From: Azospirillum halopraeferens DSM 3675 | Lineage (GTDB): Bacteria; Pseudomonadota; Alphaproteobacteria; Azospirillales; Azospirillaceae | Length of the DNA: 64,000 nt | Direction: 5' to 3' | Assembly (NCBI RefSeq): GCF_000429625.1 | Contig: NZ_KE386927.1 | Coordinates: 299,160 to 363,159 of the forward strand | In this document: positions 51,417 to 61,522 of the stretch, piece after piece | How the letters are laid out: the number at the start of each line of letters is the position of its first letter | How positions within the stretch are numbered: position 1 is the first letter of the stretch | Notes under the pieces: generated by a model | The model's input: the letters and a program-made list of their open reading frames with translations, nothing else | Databases searched by the model: none | Told to the model about the DNA's origin: nothing | Program-made: the position numbers and the translations under genes

Positions 51417-52751
51417 CTATATCCGGCTGAGATCAAGACGTCCAACGCCACCGCGCGGCTTGTCGGCAATGGGGGCCGTCAGCGTGAGAATGCGGGCGAT
51501 CAGCCGATCGACGTTGTCCTTCAGCGTTGCATCGGCCTCCAGAAGCAGCGCCGCCGTGGCACTGACCAGCGGCGTCGCCATCGACGTTCCGCGCATATGC
51601 TCGTAGCCATTCAGGGGAATGGCGCTCAGGACGGGATCGCCGGGCGCGCACAGATCCGGCTTCGCCTGGCCCCGATGGGTGCCCCAGTCGCTGAACGGTG
51701 CGACGGCGTCGTCGGGATCCGTGGCACCGACGCCGAGAACATGGTCGTAGTGTCCCGGCGCCGTGTGCCGGTTGATGCCGTTGGCACCGTTGTTGCCGAT
51801 GGCCGCGATCGTCAGGACGTTCTGACCGAATCGCGCCTTTTCGATCTGGCTGTACAGGTCCTGCCCCTGAGAACCGATGCTGATCGACGCGTTGATCACC
51901 ATGGGTCCGGTCTCGTCGGTCTGCCTGTTCAGCAGCCAGCCGTACCCCCTTACCACCTGGGCAAGCGTACCGACCGGGCGACCGCCGGCATCACGGCCGG
52001 TCAGAACGGCGGCGACCTTGAGACGGCAACCGCGCGCCAATCCCAGGGTCTTGCCGGCCAACAGACCGCAGACGTGCGTTCCATGCTTCTCGAAATCACG
52101 GGTTGGCGTACCGGCCCGTGCCCGTCCGTTGGCATCGAACTCCATGAACGTGGCGGCGATGTCCTCGAATTCGCTGTGCCCGGAATCGATGCCGGTGTCG
52201 AGGACACCGACCGTCACACCCCGGCCCGTCAACCCCTTCCCGAAGGCGGCTTCCGCCTTGATCTTTCCCAGATGCCACGACCGGTCCGCCGGGGTGGCCG
52301 CGCCGGCGGCCGGCCGGGACGGTTCGACGAGGGTCAGCAACGTGTTGGGGATTACGGTTGCTCCCGCCGCTTCCAGGGCATCGATGTCGGCTTGGCTCGG
52401 ATCATCGACCAGCAGCAGATCGAGGGCTTCGATCGTGCGGACCGCTCCGGTGAACCGGCTGCCACTGACGGCGGCAGCGCTTGCCATAGGGGCAGCCATT
52501 GCCCCGCGATCGCGGCGCCGAAGGTCTCCCCGCCATCCGCGATCGCCGAGCGCCACGTGCAGAAACGCTTTCTGACGTTTCCACACGCTTGTGGGGCGCA
52601 TCCCACCTCCTTCGTTGCCGTGACTGTCCGGGCCGGCCTGCGCAGCGGCAACAGGCATGTCGTCGGGTGGAATCACGATGTAGACGTCGGTGGCCCGGAC
52701 CGCCATCGGATGGGACCGGCCATTCGGGCGAGCCGGATGATGCGGCGGCAT
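51417..52751 (-). CDS. Subtilisin-like serine protease (S8 family)
   Basis: Up to 444 aa. The catalytic triad is complete: Asp in GVTVGVLDTGIDSGHSEF, His in EKHGTHVCGLLAGKTLG, Ser in RGTSMATPLVSATAALLLEAD; the oxyanion Asn is in AAIGNNGANG. A preceding stretch (IEALDLLLVDDPSQADIDALEAAGATVIPNTLLTLVEP) looks like a shortened propeptide. No signal peptide or membrane segment, so it is likely intracellular or exported by another route. The start is uncertain: ATG 52751 has AGGGG seven nt before it; 52904 and 52706 are alternatives. The product is followed by the I9-like gene. Confidence 0.85.
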   Translation of the reverse strand: MPPHHPARPNGRSHPMAVRATDVYIVIPPDDMPVAAAQAGPDSHGNEGGGMRPTSVWKRQKAFLHVALGDRGWRGDLRRRDRGAMAAPMASAAAVSGSRFTGAVRTIEALDLLLVDDPSQADIDALEAAGATVIPNTLLTLVEPSRPAAGAATPADRSWHLGKIKAEAAFGKGLTGRGVTVGVLDTGIDSGHSEFEDIAATFMEFDANGRARAGTPTRDFEKHGTHVCGLLAGKTLGLARGCRLKVAAVLTGRDAGGRPVGTLAQVVRGYGWLLNRQTDETGPMVINASISIGSQGQDLYSQIEKARFGQNVLTIAAIGNNGANGINRHTAPGHYDHVLGVGATDPDDAVAPFSDWGTHRGQAKPDLCAPGDPVLSAIPLNGYEHMRGTSMATPLVSATAALLLEADATLKDNVDRLIARILTLTAPIADKPRGGVGRLDLSRI

Positions 52752-53070
52752 TGCGATGCCCCTGGCCTTGCGGCGGCAGCACAGCGAGCGCCAGAATCGT
52801 TTGCCGTTCAGGCGCTCAGCGGTCGGCCGGCGGCGGCCGGATCGGCGCTTTCCCGGAAAAATGGCAGATCTGATATTGTTATCGCCGTGAGAAGGAGGTT
52901 CCATAAGGCGCGCATCCGAAAGAGCATTGAATCATCGATTTTCGCGTATCCCTCCATGGGGTATATTCTGAAACGCTTAAATCTGTCAATCAAACACAAC
53001 CATAGACAATTCGGCGGGACGCACCACTCCCCTCACCGCACCGAGGTGATGCGATTCTCTTCAACCCGCT
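52752..53070. other. Lower-GC intergenic region upstream of the protease
   Basis: The stretch around 52,860-53,030 is clearly less GC-rich than the rest of the window. It contains AAGGAGGT at 52892-52899 on the plus strand without a usable ATG, GTG or TTG close behind it. A 63-codon minus-strand frame crosses it but has no ribosome site. It probably holds the protease promoter on the minus strand. No insertion-sequence ends were found. Confidence 0.5.
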
Positions 53071-53583
53071 CTATGGCGGCAGCAGGGCGGCCGTGCCGAA
53101 CAGCGGGTCGGGGTTGATCAGGACGGTGTGCACCGCGACGACGGAGGCGAAGGCGGTCCACAGGGCGCCGGGCAGCCAGCTCAGGGCGATGGCCCGGTCG
53201 TTGTGGCGGACCAGGGTGATGGAGACCACCGTCAGCACGAAGAACAGCACCGTCCACACCAGGGCCAGGATCGGGCTGCCGAGGGTGAAGTAGACGTAGC
53301 TGAAGCTGGCGTAGAGCACCCAGGTGCAGAGTTGCAGCGCCACCAGCACGTCGTAGTCCCAGATGCGGTGGCGCGTGTTGATCATCCGCACGTCGCCCCA
53401 GAGCTGGACGATGGTGATGCTGAACCAGGCGATGGGAAAGGCGATGGCCGGCGGTTGCAGCGGCGACTCCACATGGCCCGGAAAGGGAACGCGGTCGTCG
53501 GACAGGGCGCTGTAGGCGTTGACCGCCAGCCAGAACACCACCGCGTGCCACCAGCGCACCCGGAACCCCGCGTCACCGCCCAT
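53071..53583 (-). CDS. TspO/MBR-like integral membrane protein
   Basis: 170 aa from ATG 53583 (MGGDAGFRVRWWHAVVFWLAV), after a purine-rich GGGGGGAGCGGG. Five hydrophobic segments: VVFWLAVNAYSAL, AIAFPIAWFSITIVQLWG, VALQLCTWVLYASFSYVYFTLG, ILALVWTVLFFVLTVVSITLV and LSWLPGALWTAFASVVAVHTVLI. The Trp-rich composition and the end (LP-x-LW-FA-) resemble TspO, which in alphaproteobacteria binds tetrapyrroles and modulates oxygen-regulated genes. TspO identity is moderate. Divergent from the STAND NTPase gene. Confidence 0.6.
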   Translation of the reverse strand: MGGDAGFRVRWWHAVVFWLAVNAYSALSDDRVPFPGHVESPLQPPAIAFPIAWFSITIVQLWGDVRMINTRHRIWDYDVLVALQLCTWVLYASFSYVYFTLGSPILALVWTVLFFVLTVVSITLVRHNDRAIALSWLPGALWTAFASVVAVHTVLINPDPLFGTAALLPP

Positions 53584-53760
53584 ACCCGCTCCCCCCGTTC
53601 CGCTCACCCGATCCCGCAGGGAGATGCGCCGCGCCGGGCCCCGGTCAAGGCGGCGCTGACGGTTGCGGTGGTCCGGTGGTTGTTCCAGTATCGGGACAGG
53701 GACCGTCCGGCGGATGACAGCGCGGGTGGTGAATCCCCGGACCCAAGCGCGGAGTGGCCG

Positions 53761-56451
53761 ATGCCGTTGGCGGTGGAGAGAGGAGCGCTCGTCACCGGTC
53801 TCCTGAAGATGCTTGCACACTCCGTTCCCGGGAACTGGGCGGAGGTGGTGACCGGCGGCATCGACACCCTCCACGCGGTCTCCCGGACCGGGCCGACCGC
53901 GCCGACGGCCGAAGAGGGGGCGCGCCTGCTGCTCCGGCGCGCCGCCTTCGCTGCGGCGATGCGGACCATCGCCCGCTTCGCCCGGCAGGCGCCCGCGCTG
54001 GCCGCCCTTGCCGCCCCGCCGGAGATGGCGGCGGAGCTGGACGGCCTCGTCCACGATGACGGGGCGACGGTGGAGCTGACGGCCGACGCCTTCGCCCACC
54101 CGGAGCGCTGGCCGGCCCTGGACGTGCTGGCGGCGGCCTTCGCCCGCTGGCAGGCGGCGTGCGCGGTGCCGGAGGAGGAGCGCGCGCCCATGGGCCGCGC
54201 CTTCTGCGACGAAGTGCCGCTGGCCCTGCAAAGCGAGCTGCGCGACGGGTCGCGGCGGGCCGACTACGCCGCACTGCTGGTCGAGCTGGCGCGCGAGACC
54301 CCGGTGGACGGGGCGGCAGAGCGCGCCCGGCAGTGGATGGCCTACCGCGCCCGGCTGGTCGCCGCGGTTCACGAACCGCTGCGCTCCCTGGCGCCGGAGA
54401 TCCCGCCCTATTCCCTGGCCGATCTCTACGTTCCCCTGCGCGCCGCCATCGGCCGCGCGGCACCGCCGCGGCCGGGCGGCGAGGAACCAAAGCGCGCCAT
54501 CGTCTGGCTGGACGAGGCGTTGCACGGCTGGATCGACCGGGCGGACCGCGAGGATTCGATTCGCGTGCTGTCGGGAGACCCCGGCGCCGGCAAGTCCAGC
54601 GCCTGCGCCATGCTGGCCGCCGACCTGGCCCGCCGGGGCCGCCGGGTGCTGCTGGTGCCACTGGGCCGCCTCGACTATTACGGCGATCCCCGGGCGGAGT
54701 TGTCCCGCTTCGTCGGCGAGGACCTGGGGCACGATCCGCTGGCGGACCTGCGGGGCGGGACGGAGGAACCGCTGGTGATGATCCTCGACGGGCTGGACGA
54801 GCTTGCCAAGGCCGGCCAGGGCGCCGCCGAGATCGTGCGGGACTTCGCCAACAGCCTGGAGCGCCGTGTCCTGGAGGTGAACCGGGACGCCGCCCGCCTC
54901 CTCCTCCTGCTCGCCGGCCGTCCCGGCGCCGCGGGCGCCACCGACGGCATCGCCCGCGCCGGACACACGCGGCTGGACGCCCTGCGCTATGTCCTGTCCG
55001 ACCGGGAGAAGCACCGCTTCGAGGCCGGCCCCCTGAGGGACCTGGACCAGCGGGGGGAGTGGTGGCGCCGGTTCGACTCGTCGCACGGCCTGCCGCGGGT
55101 GCTGTCGGGTGGGGATCACCGACTCGACGATCTGACGGCGCAGCCACTGCTCAATTGGCTGCTGGCGCAGGTGCTGACCCTGGAGGGACCGGAGAAGGCC
55201 GCCACGATCGACGGGGTGCACGACCTCTACACCCGCCTGTTCACCCACGTCCTCGACCGCGTGCACCGGGAGCGGCGCGCGGAAGCCATGGACGGACTCG
55301 GCGACCGCGACGCGCTGGAACGGGTGCTGGAGGAGGCCGCGGTCGCCGCCTGGCACCACGGCGACCGCGCCGCGCCGGTGGATGCGGTGGTCGCCCGCCT
55401 CGACGAGGCCGGCCTCACGGGGGGTCTCGATGCCATCACCAACAACCGCACCCGCGCTTTGACCACCGTGCTCGACAGTTTCTTCTGCCGCGCTCACAAC
55501 GATGTGCGCCACACGATCGTGGAGTTCACCCACAAGAGCTTTGCCGAGTTCCTGACGGCGCGGCGCATCGCGCGGGGAATCGGGGAGGTTCACGAGCAGG
55601 CCGGCGAAGGTCATCAGCGCCGGCGGATCGACGCCGCACTGATGACCTGGATGGACCTGTGCGGCCCGGCCGCCATCGATCGCGACCTCATGGTCATGGT
55701 GCAGGCCGAGGTTGCCGCTCCGGCCCGGAGCGGCCGGCCGAAGCCCGTCGCCGCGTGGCGCCGGACGCTGACCCGGCTGTTCCGGGAGTGCGTCAGCGAG
55801 GGCATGCCCTGGCCGGGAAGCGCCGACATCCGCGCCCGCGCAGCCGAGCGGCGCGTGCGCAACGCCGAGGTGGCGCTGCTGGTGGCCCTCAACGCCACGG
55901 TGCGCAAGACGAGAGCCGATGGCGACCGGTCGCTGGTCCGCATCGATTGGTCGGCCACTTCGGCAGCCGAAACCCTCCACCGGCTCATTGGTCCATGGGG
56001 TTCGCAAACGGTAGCGGCGCGTGCGCTGACCGCATTCGATCTGAATCGTGCAAACTTGGCCCGCGCCTCGCTGTCGGGCGCCGACCTGACCGGGGCGGAT
56101 CTAACCGGCGCCGACCTGACCGGCGCCAACTTGTTCTTCGCCTATCTATTCTGCGCCAAACTGTCCGGTGCCGACCTGTCCAGTGCCGAACTGTCCGACG
56201 CAAAACTGTCCGGTGCCAACCTGACCCGCGCCAACCTGACCCGCGCCAAACTGTCCGACGCCGACCTGACCGTCGCCAAACTGTCCGACGCCGACATGTC
56301 CGGCGCCGATCTATACGGTGCCAACCTGTCCGGCGCCAACCTGTCCGGCGCCAACCTGACCCGCGCCAACCTGACCCGCGCCAACCTGACCGACGCCAAC
56401 TTGGTCGGCGCCAACTTGGTCGGCGCATCGGGCATCAAGCAACGGACATGA
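53761..56451 (+). CDS. STAND (NACHT-like) NTPase with C-terminal pentapeptide repeats, probable defence gene
   Basis: 896 aa from ATG 53761 (GGAG six nt before; in-frame GTG starts exist further up). N-terminal helical domain of unknown type (residues 1-265). P-loop LSGDPGAGKSSACAM (about 270-284) and Walker B LVMILDGLDELAKAG (about 337-351) with DGLDE, typical of NACHT. A NACHT-type C-terminal helical stretch has VEFTHKSFAEFLTARRIARG (about 585-605). Then about 27 five-residue A(D/N)L-like repeats form a beta-helix at about 759-893. NLR-like proteins of this layout act in phage defence; the N-terminal effector is not recognised. It stands alone between TspO and pnp. Confidence 0.88.
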   Translation: MPLAVERGALVTGLLKMLAHSVPGNWAEVVTGGIDTLHAVSRTGPTAPTAEEGARLLLRRAAFAAAMRTIARFARQAPALAALAAPPEMAAELDGLVHDDGATVELTADAFAHPERWPALDVLAAAFARWQAACAVPEEERAPMGRAFCDEVPLALQSELRDGSRRADYAALLVELARETPVDGAAERARQWMAYRARLVAAVHEPLRSLAPEIPPYSLADLYVPLRAAIGRAAPPRPGGEEPKRAIVWLDEALHGWIDRADREDSIRVLSGDPGAGKSSACAMLAADLARRGRRVLLVPLGRLDYYGDPRAELSRFVGEDLGHDPLADLRGGTEEPLVMILDGLDELAKAGQGAAEIVRDFANSLERRVLEVNRDAARLLLLLAGRPGAAGATDGIARAGHTRLDALRYVLSDREKHRFEAGPLRDLDQRGEWWRRFDSSHGLPRVLSGGDHRLDDLTAQPLLNWLLAQVLTLEGPEKAATIDGVHDLYTRLFTHVLDRVHRERRAEAMDGLGDRDALERVLEEAAVAAWHHGDRAAPVDAVVARLDEAGLTGGLDAITNNRTRALTTVLDSFFCRAHNDVRHTIVEFTHKSFAEFLTARRIARGIGEVHEQAGEGHQRRRIDAALMTWMDLCGPAAIDRDLMVMVQAEVAAPARSGRPKPVAAWRRTLTRLFRECVSEGMPWPGSADIRARAAERRVRNAEVALLVALNATVRKTRADGDRSLVRIDWSATSAAETLHRLIGPWGSQTVAARALTAFDLNRANLARASLSGADLTGADLTGADLTGANLFFAYLFCAKLSGADLSSAELSDAKLSGANLTRANLTRAKLSDADLTVAKLSDADMSGADLYGANLSGANLSGANLTRANLTRANLTDANLVGANLVGASGIKQRT

Positions 56452-56545
56452 CCCGCGTTCCACGCCACCACCATGCCGATGCGGCCACGGTGCGCCGGCG
56501 TTCCCGCGGCTTGGACGGGCTCAGTCGCGTCGGGCCCCCACCCAA

Positions 56546-56570
56546 CCCTCCCCCACTGCGCGGGGGAGGG
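56546..56570. repeat. Inverted repeat downstream of the STAND gene
   Basis: CCCTCCCCC (56546-56554) and GGGGGAGGG (56562-56570) with a 7-nt loop form a perfect 9-bp stem, 95 nt after the stop codon. It could end transcription of the STAND gene, although there is no T-run. Confidence 0.5.
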
Positions 56571-56744
56571 CGTGTTCACGTGTCCGGCGGAGAGCGGCGC
56601 GGGCGGGGGTGGCCCCGGCAGAGGAGAGAGGGGCCCGCACCGCAGGAGGGTGGGGGCAGCGTCTCGCAAGCCCGGCGAGGGTCCGTGCGGCCGGCCGGCG
56701 CCGGGTGAGCGCCCCTCCCCTGCCCTCGGCGGCCGTGGCGCATA
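56571..56744. other. Intergenic segment between the STAND gene and pnp
   Basis: GC-rich sequence with no start codon plus ribosome site leading to a plausible protein; overlapping open frames are Arg/Pro/Gly text. No mobile-element ends recognised. Confidence 0.5.
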
Positions 56745-56772
56745 GAAAAAGGCGCCATGCGGCGCCTTTTTC
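56745..56772 (-). terminator. Bidirectional rho-independent terminator after pnp
   Basis: GAAAAAGGCGCC (56745-56756), loop ATGC, GGCGCCTTTTTC (56761-56772). A 12-bp perfect stem with A-run and T-run, so it can end transcription in both directions: pnp (stop 56798) on the minus strand and read-through from the STAND gene on the plus strand. Confidence 0.9.
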
Positions 56773-56797
56773 CGGTCCGGCGGTGCTCAGCGGCGCA

Positions 56798-58927
<2,130 letters not shown>

Positions 58928-59105
58928 ACGATTGCCTTCCTTCCGTCCGACACCCGCGCCACCCGGATTGGCGGTGCGGGTCGGGGCCGGCGGCGGTGCC
59001 GCCCTGTGGCCCCATGAAAACAGATCAACGACCGGCGGCGGTGTTCCCGCGCCGGCCCCGAAGCGGGAGCGTACCGACAAAACAGAAAACCCGCCCGGCC
59101 ATGCG

Positions 59106-59145
59106 CGCCGTCCCCTGTGGCGCCCGGTCGGGCGCGGGGACGGCG
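59106..59145 (-). promoter_or_regulatory. Large stem-loop between rpsO and pnp
   Basis: CGCCGTCCCC (59106-59115) pairs exactly with GGGGACGGCG (59136-59145), with an internal GCGCCC/GGGCGC stem. On the minus strand it is followed after about 15 nt by GGGTTTTCTGTTTTG. It is therefore either a partial terminator for rpsO or the RNase III-cleaved leader structure known to autoregulate pnp in E. coli. Confidence 0.6.
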
Positions 59146-59194
59146 GCGTGGCGGAGCGGGTTCACGGCCTCGAAGCCTTGGTTGGGACCAAGCC

Positions 59195-59464
59195 TCAGCG
59201 GCGCAGGCCCAGACGCTCGATCAGGGTCGCGTAGCGGCTCTGGTCGCTCTTCTTGAGATAGTCGAGAAGGCGACGGCGCTGCCCGACCATGACCAGCAGG
59301 CCGCGGCGGGAGTGGAAGTCCTTCTTGTGCGACTGCAGGTGCTCCGTCAGGTTGCGGATGCGCTCCGACAGGATGGCAACCTGCACCTCGGGCGAGCCGG
59401 TGTCGGCCTCCCCGCGGGCGTATTCCTTGATCAGCTCCTGCTTGCGCTCGGCAGTGATCGACAT
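59195..59464 (-). CDS. rpsO: 30S ribosomal protein S15
   Basis: 89-aa small-subunit protein that binds 16S rRNA h20-h22. [89 protein letters not shown] is full length (89 aa) and matches the family throughout. It lies 18 nt after truB and upstream of pnp. Confidence 0.98.
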   Translation of the reverse strand: MSITAERKQELIKEYARGEADTGSPEVQVAILSERIRNLTEHLQSHKKDFHSRRGLLVMVGQRRRLLDYLKKSDQSRYATLIERLGLRR

Positions 59465-59482
59465 CGGGGTCTCCTTGAATGG

Positions 59483-60421
59483 TCAGAGGTTCAGGACGCG
59501 CACCGGACGGACCTCCGCCCCCTCCACACGGGCCAGCGCCACCGGCCTGCCGGCGAACAGCGCAAGAATGGCGCCATCCTCCCCCGCCGAACCGTGCAAC
59601 GCCTTCAGGCGGTCGCGGTCCTGCCGGGTGATGAGCGCCACAGGTTGGCCGTGTTTCAGTCGGTGCGCTTCCGCTTCCGTCAGGGCCAGCGCCGGGATGT
59701 CGTCCAGCGCGGTCTCGATCGGCAGCAGAAGTCTTTCGACGGCCGCACCTTGCTCCATCGCGGCCAGATCGTCCAGGGAAATCGCGTGGTCCGCGGTGAA
59801 GCGGCCGACCCGCGTGCGGCGCAGCTCCGCCACGTGGCCGACGGTGCCCAGCGCCTCCGCCAGGTCGCGGGCAAGCGAGCGCACGTAGGTGCCCTTGCCG
59901 CAGTCCACCTCGAACACCGCGTGGTCCGGGTCGGGTTGCCCCACCAGGACGAAGCGGTCGATGCGCACGCGCCGCGGCGCCAGATCGACCGCGTCGCCGT
60001 CGCGGGCGATGGCGTAGGCGCGCTCCCCGTCCACCTTCAGGGCGCAGAACTGCGGCGGCACCTGCTCGATGGTGCCGAGGAAGCCGGGCAAAGCGGCCGC
60101 GATCGCCGCGTCGGTCGGCCGGACGGCGCTGGTGTCGATCACCTCGCCCTCGCGGTCGTCGGTGGTCCGCCGCTCGCCCCAGCGCACGGTGAAGCGGTAG
60201 GTCTTGGCGCCCTCCATGGCGTAGGACACCGTCTTGGTCGCCTCGCCCAGGGCGATGGGCAGCACGCCGGTGGCCAGCGGGTCCAGCGTGCCGCCATGTC
60301 CGGCCTTTTCGGCGTTCAGCAGATGGCGCACCCGGGACAGGGCCCGGGTGGAACTCAGGCCGACCGGCTTGTCCAGAACCAGCCAGCCGTGGATCGGCTG
60401 CCCCTTCCGCTTACGCGCCAC
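59483..60421 (-). CDS. truB: tRNA pseudouridine-55 synthase
   Basis: 312 aa. Catalytic motif GHGGTLDPLATGVLPIALGEATK with the nucleophilic Asp. Other landmarks: KTYRFTVRWGERRTTDDREGEVI, VPPQFCALKVDGERAYAIAR and YVRSLARDLAEALGTVGHVAELRRTRVG. Isomerises U55 in the T-loop of tRNAs. The GTG start at 60421 (GGGGAG upstream) overlaps the rbfA end by 11 nt, so translation is coupled. Confidence 0.96.
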   Translation of the reverse strand: MARKRKGQPIHGWLVLDKPVGLSSTRALSRVRHLLNAEKAGHGGTLDPLATGVLPIALGEATKTVSYAMEGAKTYRFTVRWGERRTTDDREGEVIDTSAVRPTDAAIAAALPGFLGTIEQVPPQFCALKVDGERAYAIARDGDAVDLAPRRVRIDRFVLVGQPDPDHAVFEVDCGKGTYVRSLARDLAEALGTVGHVAELRRTRVGRFTADHAISLDDLAAMEQGAAVERLLLPIETALDDIPALALTEAEAHRLKHGQPVALITRQDRDRLKALHGSAGEDGAILALFAGRPVALARVEGAEVRPVRVLNL

Positions 60422-60986
60422 GCCCGCGCTCCCCGTCCGCCGCGTCGGCGTCCCCGTCCCCGTCATCAAGGTCATCGAGGTCGTCGTCCGCTTCGCGGTC
60501 GTACTCGAACTCCTCCGGGGCCTCGTCGTCGATGCCGTCCTCGTGATCATCGTCGTCGTGGTCGTCGTCGCCGTTGACCCGGTCGGGCAGCAGATCGCGG
60601 GCCACCGCCGGGCTGTGCAGGATGGTGTCGATCCGCCCGGCGTACTCGAAGGAGGTGTCGGCCTCGAAGCTCAGCCGCGGTGCATGGCGCAGGTTGATCT
60701 CCCGCGCCACCTGGCCGCGCAGGAAGGGCGCGGCGCGGCGCAGGGCCGCCAGCGCCTCGTCCATGTGGCCGCCGCCGAGCGGCGTCACGAAGGCGGTGGC
60801 GGCCTTCAGGTCGGGGCTGATGCGCACCTCCGTCACCGTGACGTTGAGCGCCAGCAGATCGGGATCGTGGAAGTCGCCGCGCCGGAAGATGTCCGCCAGC
60901 GTGTGGCGCAACTCCTCACCGATGCGCAACTGGCGCTGGGACGGGGCTTTGCCGGCGCGCATCGCGCCGTGATGTTTGCTCGCCAT
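60411..60986 (-). CDS. rbfA: Ribosome-binding factor A with long acidic tail
   Basis: 191 aa. A KH-like RbfA core lies in residues about 15-132 (SQRQLRIGEELRHTLADIFRRGDFHDPDL, VTVTEVRISPDLKAATAFVTPLGG, RLSFEADTSFEYAGRIDTIL); it binds 30S subunits during late 16S maturation. After about residue 137 comes an Asp/Glu/His-rich extension (DDDHDDDDHEDGIDDEAPEEFEYDREADDDLDDLDDGD), much longer and more acidic than usual tails of the family. It may be disordered and could bind metal through its His residues. In the infB-rbfA-truB-rpsO order. Confidence 0.95.
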   Translation of the reverse strand: MASKHHGAMRAGKAPSQRQLRIGEELRHTLADIFRRGDFHDPDLLALNVTVTEVRISPDLKAATAFVTPLGGGHMDEALAALRRAAPFLRGQVAREINLRHAPRLSFEADTSFEYAGRIDTILHSPAVARDLLPDRVNGDDDHDDDDHEDGIDDEAPEEFEYDREADDDLDDLDDGDGDADAADGERGRGA

Positions 60987-61132
60987 GGTCTTTGCTTTCG
61001 TTTGAAGCGTCCGGCCGGTCAGGACCGGAGGATCGGAACGCCATGGGGGCGGACGGATCCCCGTGGTGCCGGGGCAGGGCCGCCACCCGCTCAACGTGCC
61101 CGACGGTCACCGCCGGCACCTTGACTCCGGTG

Positions 61133-61399
61133 TCACGTGGTGCGGTGCGCCTTCGACGCTTCGAAGGCATCGACGAGCCATTGGGGCGTCTCATCGAAGT
61201 CCTCCGCGATGCGGATGCGCCCTCTGGCGAGTCCCAACCGCTTCGGCTGCCTGACCACCGGTGCGTCCGGGGTCATCGGGACGATCCGTGCTGCCGGACG
61301 TCCGTTGCGCGTGAGAACGATATCCTCACCGCCGACGGTGCGCTCGACCGGTTCGGCGAGATGCCCCTCGGCGGCGTCAAGTGGGATCGATTCGGTCAT
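61133..61399 (-). CDS. Phd/YefM-type antitoxin-like protein, no toxin partner seen
   Basis: 88 aa from ATG 61399. SIPLDAAEGHLAEPVERTVGGEDIVLTRNGRPAARIVPMTP is the Phd fold; the C-terminal half (KRLGLARGRIRIAEDFDETPQWLVDAFE) matches the toxin-binding tail of antitoxins paired with PIN-type toxins. Neither side encodes a PIN or Doc protein: the gene sits between infB (stop 61523) and rbfA (start 60986). It is orphaned or acts with a partner encoded elsewhere. Confidence 0.8.
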   Translation of the reverse strand: MTESIPLDAAEGHLAEPVERTVGGEDIVLTRNGRPAARIVPMTPDAPVVRQPKRLGLARGRIRIAEDFDETPQWLVDAFEASKAHRTT

Positions 61400-61522
61400 G
61401 TCAACCTCCCGCACGGTATGCCGGAGCCGCGTCGGGGTGGTCTGCCCCTGCCGACGGCGGATCGGGGCGGTTACGCCCCGATCCTTGTCAAAACCGGCCG
61501 GCACCCGGACATGTCCCGGGCC

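Noticed and set aside
52808-52999. 63-codon minus-strand frame in the low-GC region upstream of the protease
   Set aside because: GTG start without ribosome site, no recognisable domain, and it overlaps the likely protease promoter region.
53071-56007. Minus-strand open frame continuing the TspO-like gene by more than 2 kb under the STAND gene
   Set aside because: Only the 53071-53583 part looks like a membrane protein; the upstream extension is low-complexity and is antisense to a P-loop ATPase.
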